Positions 6,931 through 15,565 of a stretch of DNA of 47,788 nt are shown here, piece after piece. The notes under the pieces are model-generated. The model saw only the letters and a list, made by a program, of their open reading frames with translations. It had not been told where the DNA came from and made no database searches. Position numbers and translations under genes: made by a program. This stretch comes from an uncultured Dorea sp. GTDB taxonomy: Bacteria > Bacillota > Clostridia > Lachnospirales > Lachnospiraceae. Within the stretch, counting starts at the first letter, position 1; every line of letters starts with the position of its first letter. The stretch lies in NCBI GenBank assembly GCA_910578455.1, contig CAJTQA010000025.1, forward strand, positions 1 to 47,788, given 5' to 3'.

Positions 6931-7959
6931 ATGAAGATTCAATCAAGTAAAAGGATATGGACAGGCACGATCTGTATCTGTGCAATGGCTGTTCTGTGCT
7001 TTTGCCTTACGGTAAAAGCCGGGGATGTAGAAAGCATGGAGAACCAGTCGTCAGAGCTGAAGAACCAGCTGAGTGATATTAATGAGGAGATTATTGATAT
7101 CGGAAGCGAGATTGCCGATACTGAGGAAAAGATAGAAGAGACACAGGGCGAGATTGAGAAGACAAAAGAACAGCTTGCAATTGCCAGGCATCGGGAAAAC
7201 GAGCAGTACGAGGAGATGAAGGTCAGGATCAAATATATGTATGAGAACGACAGTGCCTCGCTCCTGGAAGTTGTATGTGAAGCGCAGAATATGAGCGACT
7301 TTCTGAATAAGCTTGATTTTATTCAGAATATCAGCGAATATGACCGGGAAAAGCTGGAGGAGCTGCACAAGCTTCAGACGACGATTGCGGATCAGGAGAA
7401 ACATTTGACAAAAGAGCAGAAGTCCCAGAAAGATATGAAAGCCAAGCTGAGTACGCGCAAGAAAGAATTGCAGGCAAAAGCTGATCAGACAGGGGCGGAC
7501 ATTGAATCGCTGCGTGAGCAGATTAAGAAGATTAAGGATGAAGAGGCAAGAAAAGCGGCAGAGGAAGAGCTGAAACGGCGGGAGGCAGCAGCGAAAAAGG
7601 CGGCGCAGGAGGCAAAGGAGAAAGAAGAAAAGGCTGCCCAGACAAGCAAGACCCCGTCATCGGGCGGCGGATATGACATGCCGTCAGGAAACGGTGTCCT
7701 TACGAAGAAAAAAGGCGTGAATTATTTTAACGGACACAGAGAGACTTACTATTCCCAGAAGGTGCTGCCGGGCGGCGGCCTTAAGATTCCGGGAAGGCAT
7801 ATAGCGTCAGACGGCACAATTCGAGATGCGGACGGGTATATTTGCGTTGCAAGCAGCGATTATCCGAAAGGAACGGTAGTGCAGACATCCCTTGGAGCAG
7901 GAAAAGTCTACGATACGGGCTGTGCATCTGGTACGATTGATATATATACAGACTGGTAA
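6931..7959 (+). CDS. secreted coiled-coil protein with C-terminal 3D domain (cell wall)
   Basis: The 342-residue protein starts with a signal peptide (MKIQSSKRIWTGTICICAMA, hydrophobic to about residue 25). A long PcsB/CwlO-like coiled coil follows (about 35-235, rich in Glu, Lys and Gln), then a Ser/Gly-rich linker, and a C-terminal 3D domain ending DTGCASGTIDIYTDW with the family's spaced aspartates. Such coiled-coil modules regulate or dock peptidoglycan hydrolases outside the membrane, and 3D domains resemble lytic transglycosylase folds. The ATG at 6931 is chosen because TGGAGGA lies 6 bases before it; the ATG at 6916 lies before that site. A terminator follows the gene. The exact substrate is not evident. 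Confidence 0.7.
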   Translation: MKIQSSKRIWTGTICICAMAVLCFCLTVKAGDVESMENQSSELKNQLSDINEEIIDIGSEIADTEEKIEETQGEIEKTKEQLAIARHRENEQYEEMKVRIKYMYENDSASLLEVVCEAQNMSDFLNKLDFIQNISEYDREKLEELHKLQTTIADQEKHLTKEQKSQKDMKAKLSTRKKELQAKADQTGADIESLREQIKKIKDEEARKAAEEELKRREAAAKKAAQEAKEKEEKAAQTSKTPSSGGGYDMPSGNGVLTKKKGVNYFNGHRETYYSQKVLPGGGLKIPGRHIASDGTIRDADGYICVASSDYPKGTVVQTSLGAGKVYDTGCASGTIDIYTDW

Positions 7960-7987
7960 AAGATACGAAAAATAAAAAGATAATAAC

Positions 7988-8030
7988 ATCCCCGCAAGAA
8001 TTTATTTCACAGTTCCTGCGGGGATTTTTG
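7988..8030 (+). terminator. terminator after the 3D-domain gene
   Basis: ATCCCCGCA pairs with TGCGGGGAT around a loop of about 20 bases, followed by TTTTTG. Confidence 0.75.
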
Positions 8031-8045
8031 TGCTGAAAGGATTGT

Positions 8046-8074
8046 AGCTGTAGAGTAAGACCTACAGCTTTTTA
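8046..8074 (+). terminator. second terminator hairpin before the agr locus
   Basis: AGCTGTAG pairs with CTACAGCT and is followed by TTTTT. With the previous hairpin it isolates the agr-type locus from upstream transcription. The remaining stretch to 8285 holds no gene and no strong promoter that I can see. Confidence 0.55.
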
Positions 8075-8285
8075 AACTATAGAGATAATGGTTCTCTATG
8101 TAGTATATTCCATATAAATTCATTTCTTAATAAAATTATAATTACCTGAAGCGAAGTAAGCAGCAAGAGATTAGCAGGCGCTGATTAAACTTCATGTGGA
8201 GCGGGGGATGTGGGGATTTGTCAGAAGCATGTCACCTGCGGCAGAAAGACGCAAATAAAAATGTAGATGTATGAGGATGTACAAT

Positions 8286-8612
8286 ATGGATTATGAGATG
8301 CTGGGAGCCCGCATCCGGGAGGCACGGAAAAACAAAGGGTATACACAAAGCGAGCTGGCGGAATTGACAGAATATTCTGTGCAGCATATCTCGCATGTGG
8401 AGACAGGCAGCACGAAGTTAAGCGTCGAGCTGCTTATCTGCATTGCGAATGTACTGGACACATCCCTGGATGAACTGCTGAAAGACAGCTTAACTTTTAG
8501 CCCAAAGACTCAGTATAACCTGTCAATCGAGGCGAGGACCGAAAAAGAAAGAAGTGCTATTGTAAAGATCGTGAAGACATTGGAGAAAGAGATTGGAAAG
8601 TTAATGGATTAA
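8286..8612 (+). CDS. XRE-family helix-turn-helix regulator
   Basis: The 108-residue protein has a Cro/CI-type HTH in residues 1-65: LGARIREARKNKGYTQSELA, then SVQHISHVETGSTKLSVELL and IANVLDTSLDELL. It would bind DNA as a dimer. The C-terminal part is short and polar with no sensor domain. I prefer the ATG at 8286, because GAGGA lies 8 bases before it; the in-frame ATG at 8271 lies within that site. It stands 14 bases before agrC on the same strand, so it is probably co-transcribed with the quorum-sensing genes and may control them or itself. This is inference from position; no operator was identified. Confidence 0.8.
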   Translation: MDYEMLGARIREARKNKGYTQSELAELTEYSVQHISHVETGSTKLSVELLICIANVLDTSLDELLKDSLTFSPKTQYNLSIEARTEKERSAIVKIVKTLEKEIGKLMD

Positions 8613-8626
8613 AATGGAGCATACAT

Positions 8627-9907
8627 ATGATGAAAATAATAGTAAGCTGTTTCATTGATACGTTGATTTTATTCTGGTTTAACAGGAGGCTTGACAGGCG
8701 CAAGGGATATGCGGCGGTGCAGGCAGCCTGCTTTTTCGGAATGGCAGCATTGACGGTGTTTATGAATAAGAACGGCATGGATTCATTCCATGAACGAGTC
8801 TTCATGAGCCTGCTTTTTTACATCGGGATAACCTGGATTCTTTACAGGGTTCCGGTAAAAGCGGCGGCAGCCAGGAGCGCGGAACTCATGTGTTCTGCCA
8901 TACTGGCGGAACTGTCCGTATCGGTTATTCTAATGTTCCAGCAGAAAAGCAATGCGTTGGAACAGCGGATGAAGACGGTGTTCTTTTGGGCGGCATTTTT
9001 ATTGATAGCCCGCAGCATTGAACTGATTTTTCTGAATTTTATCAACAGTATAAGGGAGACACATAGAGAGATAGTGAAGAGGCTTGGCTGGAGCGTGTTG
9101 GTCTTGCTTGCGATTTTAGGCTATCTCTATTTTATTGTATCCTGCATGCTGATGGAAAAGACGAATTATGCCGTTTTCCAGATTGCTTTTGTGGTGAACA
9201 TCGTTATGATCTATGGTTTTATCATCGGATTTTTTGTATTTATCAGGCAGAGGGATACGATGGAGGCGCAGAAGAGGGAAATCGAGCTGCTTTCCAAAAA
9301 GGCCCAGTTTCAGACTGAGTATTATAAGCAGATCAGCGATTATAAGAAACAGATGCGGAGAGTGTATCATGATTTGAAGAACCATGTACTGGTTGCGGGG
9401 CAATTGGAGAATGACAGCCTGCGGGAGAAGTACCTAGTATCGCTGAATGAGTATTTTACGGAATTTGACCGGAAGACGTATACCGGGAACGAAGTTCTTG
9501 ACCTGCTGGTAGATGAAAAGAAAAAGAGCTGTGAGGCCGGGAAGATCCGGTTTGAATGCAGCATGGACTTATCAGACGGCAGCTTTATGAATCTGATAGA
9601 TGTCTGTGTAATCTTCGGGAATATCTTGGACAATGCGATTGAGGCGTGTGAGCGGTACGAAGGTGAGAAATACATTAAAATGTTTGCGGACAGCTACAAT
9701 GATTTTCTTGTGATCAAAAGTGAGAATTCCACAAAACTGGAATCCGCAAATACAAAGTTCCTGCCGACGCAGAAGAAGGACTATAAGAACCACGGCCTGG
9801 GGATGGGATGCATACAGGATTCGTTGGATAAGTACGGCGGTACGTTTAATTATGAAGTTAAGGATCATGTATTTAAAATGAATATTATAATCCCGATTAA
9901 GCGTTAA
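8627..9907 (+). CDS. agrC: AgrC-like sensor histidine kinase (GHKL type)
   Basis: The 426-residue membrane kinase has five or six predicted membrane segments in residues 1-205 and a cytoplasmic kinase core. The phospho-acceptor is His248 in VYHDLKNHVLVAGQ, the N box is GNILDNAIEACERY, and the G box is HGLGMGCIQDSLDKYGG near the C terminus; the last helix pair is the LytS/AgrC-type GHKL ATPase. By family knowledge it senses a cyclic peptide outside the cell and phosphorylates AgrA. It lies between the XRE gene and agrB, in a locus that also holds agrD and agrA, so the assignment is strong. The sensor half is highly variable in this family, so ligand specificity cannot be read from it. Confidence 0.85.
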   Translation: MMKIIVSCFIDTLILFWFNRRLDRRKGYAAVQAACFFGMAALTVFMNKNGMDSFHERVFMSLLFYIGITWILYRVPVKAAAARSAELMCSAILAELSVSVILMFQQKSNALEQRMKTVFFWAAFLLIARSIELIFLNFINSIRETHREIVKRLGWSVLVLLAILGYLYFIVSCMLMEKTNYAVFQIAFVVNIVMIYGFIIGFFVFIRQRDTMEAQKREIELLSKKAQFQTEYYKQISDYKKQMRRVYHDLKNHVLVAGQLENDSLREKYLVSLNEYFTEFDRKTYTGNEVLDLLVDEKKKSCEAGKIRFECSMDLSDGSFMNLIDVCVIFGNILDNAIEACERYEGEKYIKMFADSYNDFLVIKSENSTKLESANTKFLPTQKKDYKNHGLGMGCIQDSLDKYGGTFNYEVKDHVFKMNIIIPIKR

Positions 9908-9989
9908 AAAGGACGGATTAGTCATTTGGGAAATGTTTTCCATACATGAGGTGTAGAATCTAAGCATATTTCTGCAGAGGTAAAAATGA

Positions 9990-10565
9990 ATGATTGAATT
10001 GTTATCCAGCCGTCTTTCCGATTTTATTCAAAATAATGCAAAAGACGCCGATAAGACAAAAGAAATGGGTGAAGTGATTGCGTTTGGGAGCAGGATACTG
10101 GTGTCTACCTTGTTTAACTTATCTGTGGTTTTGGGGTTGGGAATCATAAGCCGCCGATTCTTTGAGAGCATTTTGTTTTTAGTGTCGTTCTGCTCATTAA
10201 AGGGATTTTCCGGCGGATTTCACGCGAAAACGCTGAAAGGATGTCTTGGCATCACGATTGCTGCTTTCAGCAGCGTAATCTTATTGCAGGGCTTTGCTGG
10301 GATGCATTTGGAGTATCTTTTAGCTGTAGATTTGGCGCTGACGGTATTTCTTGTAAAATATGCGCCCCTGGGCACGCCGAGGAATCCTTTTCCCCAAAAG
10401 ATAAGAAGGCTAAGGAAGATAAAGACTCTGGCCATGGCTTACGCTTTGCTTGGATGTTTCGCTTTGCTTTCTGGCTCAATGGCTTATTTTGGATTGGCGG
10501 GTATTTTTTGGGCTGAAATTATGTTTATGATAGGAAGGGTGTTATACGATGAAAAGAAGAATTAA
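9990..10565 (+). CDS. agrB: AgrB-like peptidase/cyclase for autoinducing peptide
   Basis: The 191-residue integral membrane protein cleaves the AgrD precursor and forms its thiolactone ring. The catalytic pair is visible: His78 in SGGFHAKT and Cys85 in LKGC, the same spacing as His77/Cys84 of Staphylococcus aureus AgrB. Several hydrophobic segments follow. The start ATG has an AGAGG site 9 bases upstream. The 3' end overlaps agrD by 17 bases, so peptide precursor and processing enzyme are coupled. The downstream gene encodes a fitting precursor, which makes a lone or decayed AgrB unlikely. Confidence 0.9.
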   Translation: MIELLSSRLSDFIQNNAKDADKTKEMGEVIAFGSRILVSTLFNLSVVLGLGIISRRFFESILFLVSFCSLKGFSGGFHAKTLKGCLGITIAAFSSVILLQGFAGMHLEYLLAVDLALTVFLVKYAPLGTPRNPFPQKIRRLRKIKTLAMAYALLGCFALLSGSMAYFGLAGIFWAEIMFMIGRVLYDEKKN

Positions 10566-10752
10566 CAGTATGAAATTGGCAATGAGCAATATTTTGGGAA
10601 AAACGACGGTCATGCTTGCGATGTCGGCAGTATTTCTGACTGCCAGAGACTGGCCATGCCTGCTGTTCGGGGGAGAACCTGAGATACCTGATATTCTGGT
10701 ACAAAAGAAGAAGGAAACATATGGTGGGATAGGTGAAGATATTAATATGTGA
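10549..10752 (+). CDS. agrD: AgrD-like cyclic autoinducing peptide precursor
   Basis: The 67-residue precursor has the AgrD layout: an N-terminal amphipathic/hydrophobic helix (to about residue 30), a core around DWPCLLFG, and an acidic proline-containing tail GEPEIPDIL that matches the recognition tail of known AgrD proteins (as in DEVEVPKEL of S. aureus). By analogy Cys37 would form a thiolactone with the carboxyl group of Gly41, giving a five-residue ring C-L-L-F-G with a short N-terminal extension (for example ARDWP). The exact N-terminal cut cannot be predicted. The ribosome site GGAAGGG precedes ATG. It overlaps agrB upstream and agrA downstream by about 20 bases each. Confidence 0.85.
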   Translation: MKRRINSMKLAMSNILGKTTVMLAMSAVFLTARDWPCLLFGGEPEIPDILVQKKKETYGGIGEDINM

Positions 10753-11455
10753 TGATGAGCCTCGGTTTGTGAAGGTAATGATCAGATATTTGAAGCAGTA
10801 TGAACAGGAAACGCAGAACCATTATTCAATATTTACCTGCCAGCGTGCGGAATCAATGATGGATGTGATTGAGCGTGAGAATGATATAGACCTTATTTTT
10901 CTGGATGTTGTCCTGGCTGACGAGGATGGCATAGAGATGGCAGGGAAGATAAGGGGATTTAACCAAAAGGTTAAGATCATCTTTATATCGTCGCACGTTG
11001 AATATGCGGTAAAAGGGTATGATGTTGATGCAGCCGGATATATGTTGAAACCACTGGATTATAGAGAATTTAAAAACAAAATGAACCGGATGATCTATCA
11101 GATCAATGATAAGGATGCCAACCGCTTCTGGGACAGGACGGATAAAGGAAAAGTGCTGTTTGAATTTTGTGACATCCTGTACCTTGAAACTTATGGACGA
11201 AATGTAAGGCTCCATACAAGGACAGACACTTATACGGTGTACAGGAAGATGAAATATTATGAGACACTGTTATGGAAGCAGCCCTTTTTCCGATGCCATT
11301 CCGCGTATATTGTCAATATGCAGGAGATCCAGAGGATAGACGGAACGCAGGTATACCTGAAAGAGGGGTCTGAGGTTATGGTCAGCAAGGCTCGGAGGAA
11401 AGAGTTCATGCAGGCATTTTTAAAGTATGTGGAAGGGAAAGTTCAGGCATTTTGA
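10733..11455 (+). CDS. agrA: AgrA-like LytTR response regulator
   Basis: The 240-residue regulator has a receiver domain (Asp7, Asp8 and phospho-acceptor Asp58 in LIFLDVVLADEDG; Ser/Thr near FISSH; Lys in MLKPLDY) and a LytTR DNA-binding domain from about residue 135 (ILYLETYGRNVRLHT, FFRCHSAYIVNMQEI). It would be phosphorylated by AgrC and activate the agr promoter. The ATG overlaps the agrD end by 20 bases. A bidirectional terminator follows. The locus order XRE, agrC, agrB, agrD, agrA differs from the staphylococcal order agrB, agrD, agrC, agrA. Confidence 0.88.
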   Translation: MKILICDDEPRFVKVMIRYLKQYEQETQNHYSIFTCQRAESMMDVIERENDIDLIFLDVVLADEDGIEMAGKIRGFNQKVKIIFISSHVEYAVKGYDVDAAGYMLKPLDYREFKNKMNRMIYQINDKDANRFWDRTDKGKVLFEFCDILYLETYGRNVRLHTRTDTYTVYRKMKYYETLLWKQPFFRCHSAYIVNMQEIQRIDGTQVYLKEGSEVMVSKARRKEFMQAFLKYVEGKVQAF

Positions 11456-11489
11456 GCGAAAAAGCATACTATGTCTCTGCAAAAAAATA

Positions 11490-11525
11490 GGAAACCCTGA
11501 TAAACACAGGAGTTTCCATATTTTG
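11490..11525 (-). terminator. bidirectional terminator between agrA and tRNA-Ser
   Basis: GGAAAC and CTG pair with CAG and GTTTCC around a short A-rich loop. On the minus strand the stem is followed by TATTTTTTTG, a strong tract for tRNA-Ser; on the plus strand the tract is ATATTTT, which would end the agr transcript. Confidence 0.7.
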
Positions 11526-11531
11526 GGAACA

Positions 11532-11622
11532 CGGAGACGGAGGGATTCGAACCCTCGTACCGGCGCAAAACCGGTAAACTGATTTCGAGTCAGCCCCGTT
11601 ACGGCCACTTCGGTACGTCTCC
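11532..11622 (-). tRNA. tRNA-Ser (anticodon CGA)
   Basis: A 91-base class II tRNA: acceptor GGAGACG pairs with CGTCTCC with discriminator G, an anticodon loop CTCGAAA with CGA at 11585-11587, a long variable arm (CCGG stem), and a T arm with GGTTCGAATCC. CCA is not encoded. The long variable arm fits serine. Confidence 0.95.
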
Positions 11623-11720
11623 ACACTTGCTTAGTATAACACATTATCATCAAAATGGAATACCTAAATTTTATTTTTTGCTATTACCCTCAGTGAACAA
11701 AGGACCGTGTGTTCCTTTGT

Positions 11721-12647
11721 TTACTGAGGGTATCCGTTCATGATGCTGTCGCGGTATTCTTTTGGAGTACATTTCATATACCTTTTAAAAATCTGTCCGT
11801 AGTATGCAGGGCTTGAAAATCCAACAAGCCCTGCAGTTTTTGTAATGGTTTCGCCTTCTTTTAAAAATGCGAGGCTGTTTTGCACACGCAGAAACAGCAG
11901 ATATTCAAAAATCGTCATATTCATATGTTTCTTGAAAAAACGGCAGCATTCGCTTTTGCAGATGTTCACATGGAACGCCACGTCGTCCAGGGTGATGTCC
12001 TGGCTGTAATTGCTCTGGATAAAGGAGACGATATCCCTGAGCCTTTGCAGGTGTTTCTGAGGATGCCGCTGCTTTTCAGGAAGGTTAGAAAAATAATGAT
12101 AGAGTTTCCTGAAAATCTGCATGAGCATGATATGAACCGTAAGTTCATAGTCCGCTGTTTTTTCTAATGACAGATGGTAAAGCCCTTTTATCTGGTCAAG
12201 GACTTCCTGATGCCATGCTACATGCTTTTCAAGTTTCAGTGAAGGCCAGCTGTCATTTGACGTGATGAAATCAATATATTTTGTCTGCAGGATGCTGTTT
12301 TCATACCCGTAGAGGAACCTGGGATGGAAGGTGACGGAGAGATAAGTGCACTCTTGCCCGTCTTTCATGTAACCGGAGTGGAGGGTGTTGCTGTTGCCGA
12401 AAAGCCCTTCGCCTTCTTTTAGGATGTAGCTCTGGTTGTTGACACGGTATTCGATGGCGCCGGACATGATCCACGTAAGCTCCACTTCCGGGTGCCAGTG
12501 CCACAGGAAAGAGCCCTGCTCATAAGACTGGATTGTTTCGATGCTGACTTCCACCGGAAAACTGTAATCCCCATGCTTTTTGATCTCTTTCTGGTTCTTC
12601 TCGGTATTAATCTGCGTTTTTTCCATAATCTGTAATTCCTTTTCCAT
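11721..12647 (-). CDS. AraC-family regulator, probably of galK-galT
   Basis: The roughly 308-residue protein has an N-terminal cupin domain (GSFLWHWHPEVELTWIMSGA, EGEGLFGNSNTLH) and a C-terminal pair of HTH motifs (DVAFHVNICKSECCRFFKKH and GFSSPAYYGQIFKRYMKCTP, ending KEYRDS). The cupin histidines would bind a sugar. It is divergent from galK, which makes galactose-gene control likely. The start is uncertain: ATG 12647 and ATG 12626 both have only moderate ribosome sites, and a TTG at 12689 would add 14 residues. The cupin begins well after all three, so the choice hardly affects function. Confidence 0.8.
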   Translation of the reverse strand: MEKELQIMEKTQINTEKNQKEIKKHGDYSFPVEVSIETIQSYEQGSFLWHWHPEVELTWIMSGAIEYRVNNQSYILKEGEGLFGNSNTLHSGYMKDGQECTYLSVTFHPRFLYGYENSILQTKYIDFITSNDSWPSLKLEKHVAWHQEVLDQIKGLYHLSLEKTADYELTVHIMLMQIFRKLYHYFSNLPEKQRHPQKHLQRLRDIVSFIQSNYSQDITLDDVAFHVNICKSECCRFFKKHMNMTIFEYLLFLRVQNSLAFLKEGETITKTAGLVGFSSPAYYGQIFKRYMKCTPKEYRDSIMNGYPQ

Positions 12648-12726
12648 ATATAATTCAAATTCCCTCAATATCCTTATAAAAAAGTTCAATATTCTTATTG
12701 CGCGAAAGCTTTATTCTCATTATCAT

Positions 12727-12732
12727 TATAAT
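12727..12732 (+). promoter_or_regulatory. -10 box in the divergent araC/galK region
   Basis: ATTATAAT at 12725-12732 reads as TATAAT on both strands, so it could serve galK or the araC gene. No good -35 stands at 17 bases on either side, which fits a promoter needing an activator. No clear repeats for regulator binding were found. Confidence 0.35.
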
Positions 12733-12805
12733 CATAAAGCAAGGGAGAACTTCTTGCAAGGCAAATTTAGCAGTTCGGCTATAAAACGAAAAGGAGAGCG
12801 ATAAA

Positions 12806-13972
12806 ATGGTAGAAAAGCTGATTAAGACATTTTATGAAACTTTCGGGGAAGGCGGCGAGGTCCGTACATATTTCGCGCCCGGACGCGTGAACCTTATTGG
12901 GGAGCACACCGATTATAACGGAGGGCATGTATTTCCCTGCGCCCTCACCCTGGGAACCTACGGTATCGTAAGAGACCGGGAGGACAGGATGCTCAGGCTT
13001 TATTCGGTCAATATTGATTCTGTGGGAATCGTGGAAGTAAGCCTTGATGAGATCGCGGCGACGAAAGAGGCGTCCTGGACTAATTACCCGAAGGGAGTTG
13101 TATGGGCATTTGAAAAGCGTGGCTTTAAGATGGCCCATGGCATGGACATCCTGATCTACGGTGATATTCCAAACGGCTCCGGCTTATCTTCTTCTGCGTC
13201 ATTAGAAGTCCTGACGGGCGTGATCTTGAAGGACACTTTTGGATTTGACGTTTCCATGGTAGATATCGCGCTTATCGGGCAGGATGCGGAAAATAACTTT
13301 AACGGGTGCAACTGCGGCATCATGGATCAATTTGCCAGCGCTATGGGAAAGAAGGACAACGCGATCTTCCTGGATACGAATACGCTCAATTACACCTACG
13401 CCCCTGTAAAACTGCCGGATGCGAAGATTGTCATCACCAACAGCAAGGTGAAACACAGCCTGGTAAATTCTGCATACAACGACCGGAGAAATGAGTGCGA
13501 GACGGCGCTTAAGGAACTGCAGGCGGTTGTGGACATCAAGACTTTGGGAGATCTTACGGAAGAGCAGTTTGAGGAGCACAAAGGCGCTGTGAAGGACGAG
13601 GTTCGCCGGAAACGGGCGAAACATGCGGTTTATGAAAACCAGCGCGCCATCAATGCGGTGGAGGCTCTTAAGGCAAATGACATCGAGAAGTTCGGAAAGC
13701 TGATGAATGCCTCCCACGAATCTCTTCGCTATGACTATGAGGTGTCCTGTGAGGAAATCGACGTGCTGGTCGACCTTGCACAGGCGATGCCCGGAGTCAT
13801 CGGATCCCGCATCACCGGCGGCGGTTTCGGCGGATGTACTGTGAGCATTGTGAAAAATGACGCGGTTGACGCATTTGTGGAGGAGATTGGAAAAGCGTAT
13901 CTTGAAAAAGTAGGCCATGAGGCGGAGTTCTATGTGGTAGATATCGGCGACGGCGCCGGAAAGCTTGGTTAA
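12806..13972 (+). CDS. galK: galactokinase
   Basis: GalK phosphorylates alpha-D-galactose to galactose 1-phosphate with ATP, the first step of the Leloir pathway in the cytoplasm. The 388-residue protein has the GHMP kinase marks: GRVNLIGEHTDYNGGHVFP near residue 27 (galactokinase signature), PNGSGLSSSASLEV (ATP-binding loop), and GGGFGGCTVSIV near the C terminus. Length agrees with the family. An AAGGAGAG site precedes ATG. galT follows after 12 bases, so the two form an operon; the divergent AraC gene is the likely regulator. No epimerase gene (galE) is present nearby. Confidence 0.95.
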   Translation: MVEKLIKTFYETFGEGGEVRTYFAPGRVNLIGEHTDYNGGHVFPCALTLGTYGIVRDREDRMLRLYSVNIDSVGIVEVSLDEIAATKEASWTNYPKGVVWAFEKRGFKMAHGMDILIYGDIPNGSGLSSSASLEVLTGVILKDTFGFDVSMVDIALIGQDAENNFNGCNCGIMDQFASAMGKKDNAIFLDTNTLNYTYAPVKLPDAKIVITNSKVKHSLVNSAYNDRRNECETALKELQAVVDIKTLGDLTEEQFEEHKGAVKDEVRRKRAKHAVYENQRAINAVEALKANDIEKFGKLMNASHESLRYDYEVSCEEIDVLVDLAQAMPGVIGSRITGGGFGGCTVSIVKNDAVDAFVEEIGKAYLEKVGHEAEFYVVDIGDGAGKLG

Positions 13973-13984
13973 GGAGGTTCGGGC

Positions 13985-15475
13985 ATGTTATCGGAGAATA
14001 TTAAAAAATTAGTGGAATACGGCGTGCAGGCGGGGCTTGTGCCTGAGTGCGAGCGCATTTACACAACGAATCTTCTGTTAGAAATGTTTTGCGAGGACAG
14101 CTATGAGGACATAGAGATTGACGGGGAGGACATTGAGCTTGAGGAGGTGCTTAAGAACCTTCTTGACGAGGCGGTTTCCCGCGGGATCATCGAGGACAGC
14201 ATCGTATACCGGGATCTGTTCGACACAAGGCTGATGAACTGCCTGATGCCGAGGCCTTCGCAGGTGCAGAAAAGTTTTTGGGAAAAATATGAGAAATCCC
14301 CGGAGGAGGCTACCGAGTATTTCTATAAGCTCAGCCAGGACAGCGATTATATCCGCCGCTACCGGGTAAAGAAGGACATGAAGTGGAAAGTAGATTCTCC
14401 TTACGGCGAGATTGACATCACGGTCAATCTGTCCAAGCCGGAGAAGGACCCGAAGGCTATCGCGGCGGCGAAGAACGCCAAGGCCAGCAGCTACCCGAAG
14501 TGCCTGCTCTGCATGGAAAATGAAGGGTACGCAGGGCGCGTGAACCATCCCGCAAGAGAAAATCACCGGATCATTCCCATCACGGTCAACGACAGCAAAT
14601 GGGGCTTTCAGTATTCGCCCTATGTGTATTACAACGAGCACTGTATCGTGTTCAACGGGCAGCACACGCCGATGAAGATAGAGAAGGCAGCGTTTGTCAA
14701 GCTGTTTGATTTTGTCAAGCTGTTTCCCCATTATTTTCTGGGCTCCAATGCGGACCTTCCGATTGTCGGCGGCTCCATCTTAAGCCACGACCACTTCCAG
14801 GGAGGGCATTACACTTTCGCTATGGCGAAGGCTCCCATCGAGAGGGAAGTGACGGTTCCGGGTTATGAGGACGTGGAGGCCGGCATCGTGAAATGGCCGC
14901 TGTCTGTGCTCCGCATCAGGAGCAAGGATGAGAAGAGGCTTATAGAGCTGGCAGACCATATTCTGGGCAAATGGAGAGGCTACACGGATGAGGCGGCATT
15001 TATCTTCGCGGAGACGGACGGGGAGCCACATAACACGATCACCCCGATTGCAAGGAAGGTTGGGGAAGTCTTTGAGCTTGACCTGACGCTGCGTAACAAC
15101 ATCACGACCGAGGAGCATCCGCTGGGCGTTTACCATCCCCATGCAAAGCGCCATCACATCAAAAAGGAGAATATCGGCCTGATTGAGGTTATGGGTCTGG
15201 CGGTTCTGCCGTCAAGGCTTAAGGAAGAGATTGAGCTTTTGGCGGAATATATCACCGAGGGCAAGGATATCCGCAGCAATGAAAAGATTGAAAAGCATGC
15301 GGAATGGGCAGAGGCATTTCTGGCTGAATATGACAATGTTACGAAGGAAAATGTGACGGATATCCTGAAAAAAGAGATTGGAAATGTGTTCGTTGAGGTT
15401 CTTGAGGATGCGGGCGTCTATAAGTGTACAGAAGAAGGGCGCGAGGCATTTATGCGGTTTGTAAAGACTTTGTAG
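13985..15475 (+). CDS. galT: galactose-1-phosphate uridylyltransferase, class II
   Basis: GalT exchanges the uridylyl group between UDP-glucose and galactose 1-phosphate. At 496 residues it is the long class II form found in Bacillota. The catalytic region reads GGSILSHDHFQGGHYTF with the HxH-type motif, preceded by YVYYNEHCIVFNGQHTPM, followed by a second conserved region with GVYHPHAKRHHIKKENIGLI. AAGGAGG lies 7 bases before ATG. It is translated from the galK transcript and ends before a strong bidirectional terminator. Confidence 0.93.
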   Translation: MLSENIKKLVEYGVQAGLVPECERIYTTNLLLEMFCEDSYEDIEIDGEDIELEEVLKNLLDEAVSRGIIEDSIVYRDLFDTRLMNCLMPRPSQVQKSFWEKYEKSPEEATEYFYKLSQDSDYIRRYRVKKDMKWKVDSPYGEIDITVNLSKPEKDPKAIAAAKNAKASSYPKCLLCMENEGYAGRVNHPARENHRIIPITVNDSKWGFQYSPYVYYNEHCIVFNGQHTPMKIEKAAFVKLFDFVKLFPHYFLGSNADLPIVGGSILSHDHFQGGHYTFAMAKAPIEREVTVPGYEDVEAGIVKWPLSVLRIRSKDEKRLIELADHILGKWRGYTDEAAFIFAETDGEPHNTITPIARKVGEVFELDLTLRNNITTEEHPLGVYHPHAKRHHIKKENIGLIEVMGLAVLPSRLKEEIELLAEYITEGKDIRSNEKIEKHAEWAEAFLAEYDNVTKENVTDILKKEIGNVFVEVLEDAGVYKCTEEGREAFMRFVKTL

Positions 15476-15515
15476 GGAAGACTTTTGAAGGAAAAGTTAG
15501 GATAAATACGGGAAA

Positions 15516-15553
15516 GGGCGGCAGGTCAGACGGGATCTGCCGCCCTGTGTTTT
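15516..15553. terminator. bidirectional terminator between galT and pyridoxine kinase
   Basis: GGGCGGCAG pairs with CTGCCGCCC around a 12-base loop, with TGTGTTTTAT on the plus side. It separates two convergent genes. Confidence 0.7.
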
Positions 15554-15565
15554 ATGACTGGCAGG

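Noticed and set aside
13202..13918. Minus-strand open frame of 238 residues within galK
   Set aside because: Shadow of the galactokinase gene with no family match.
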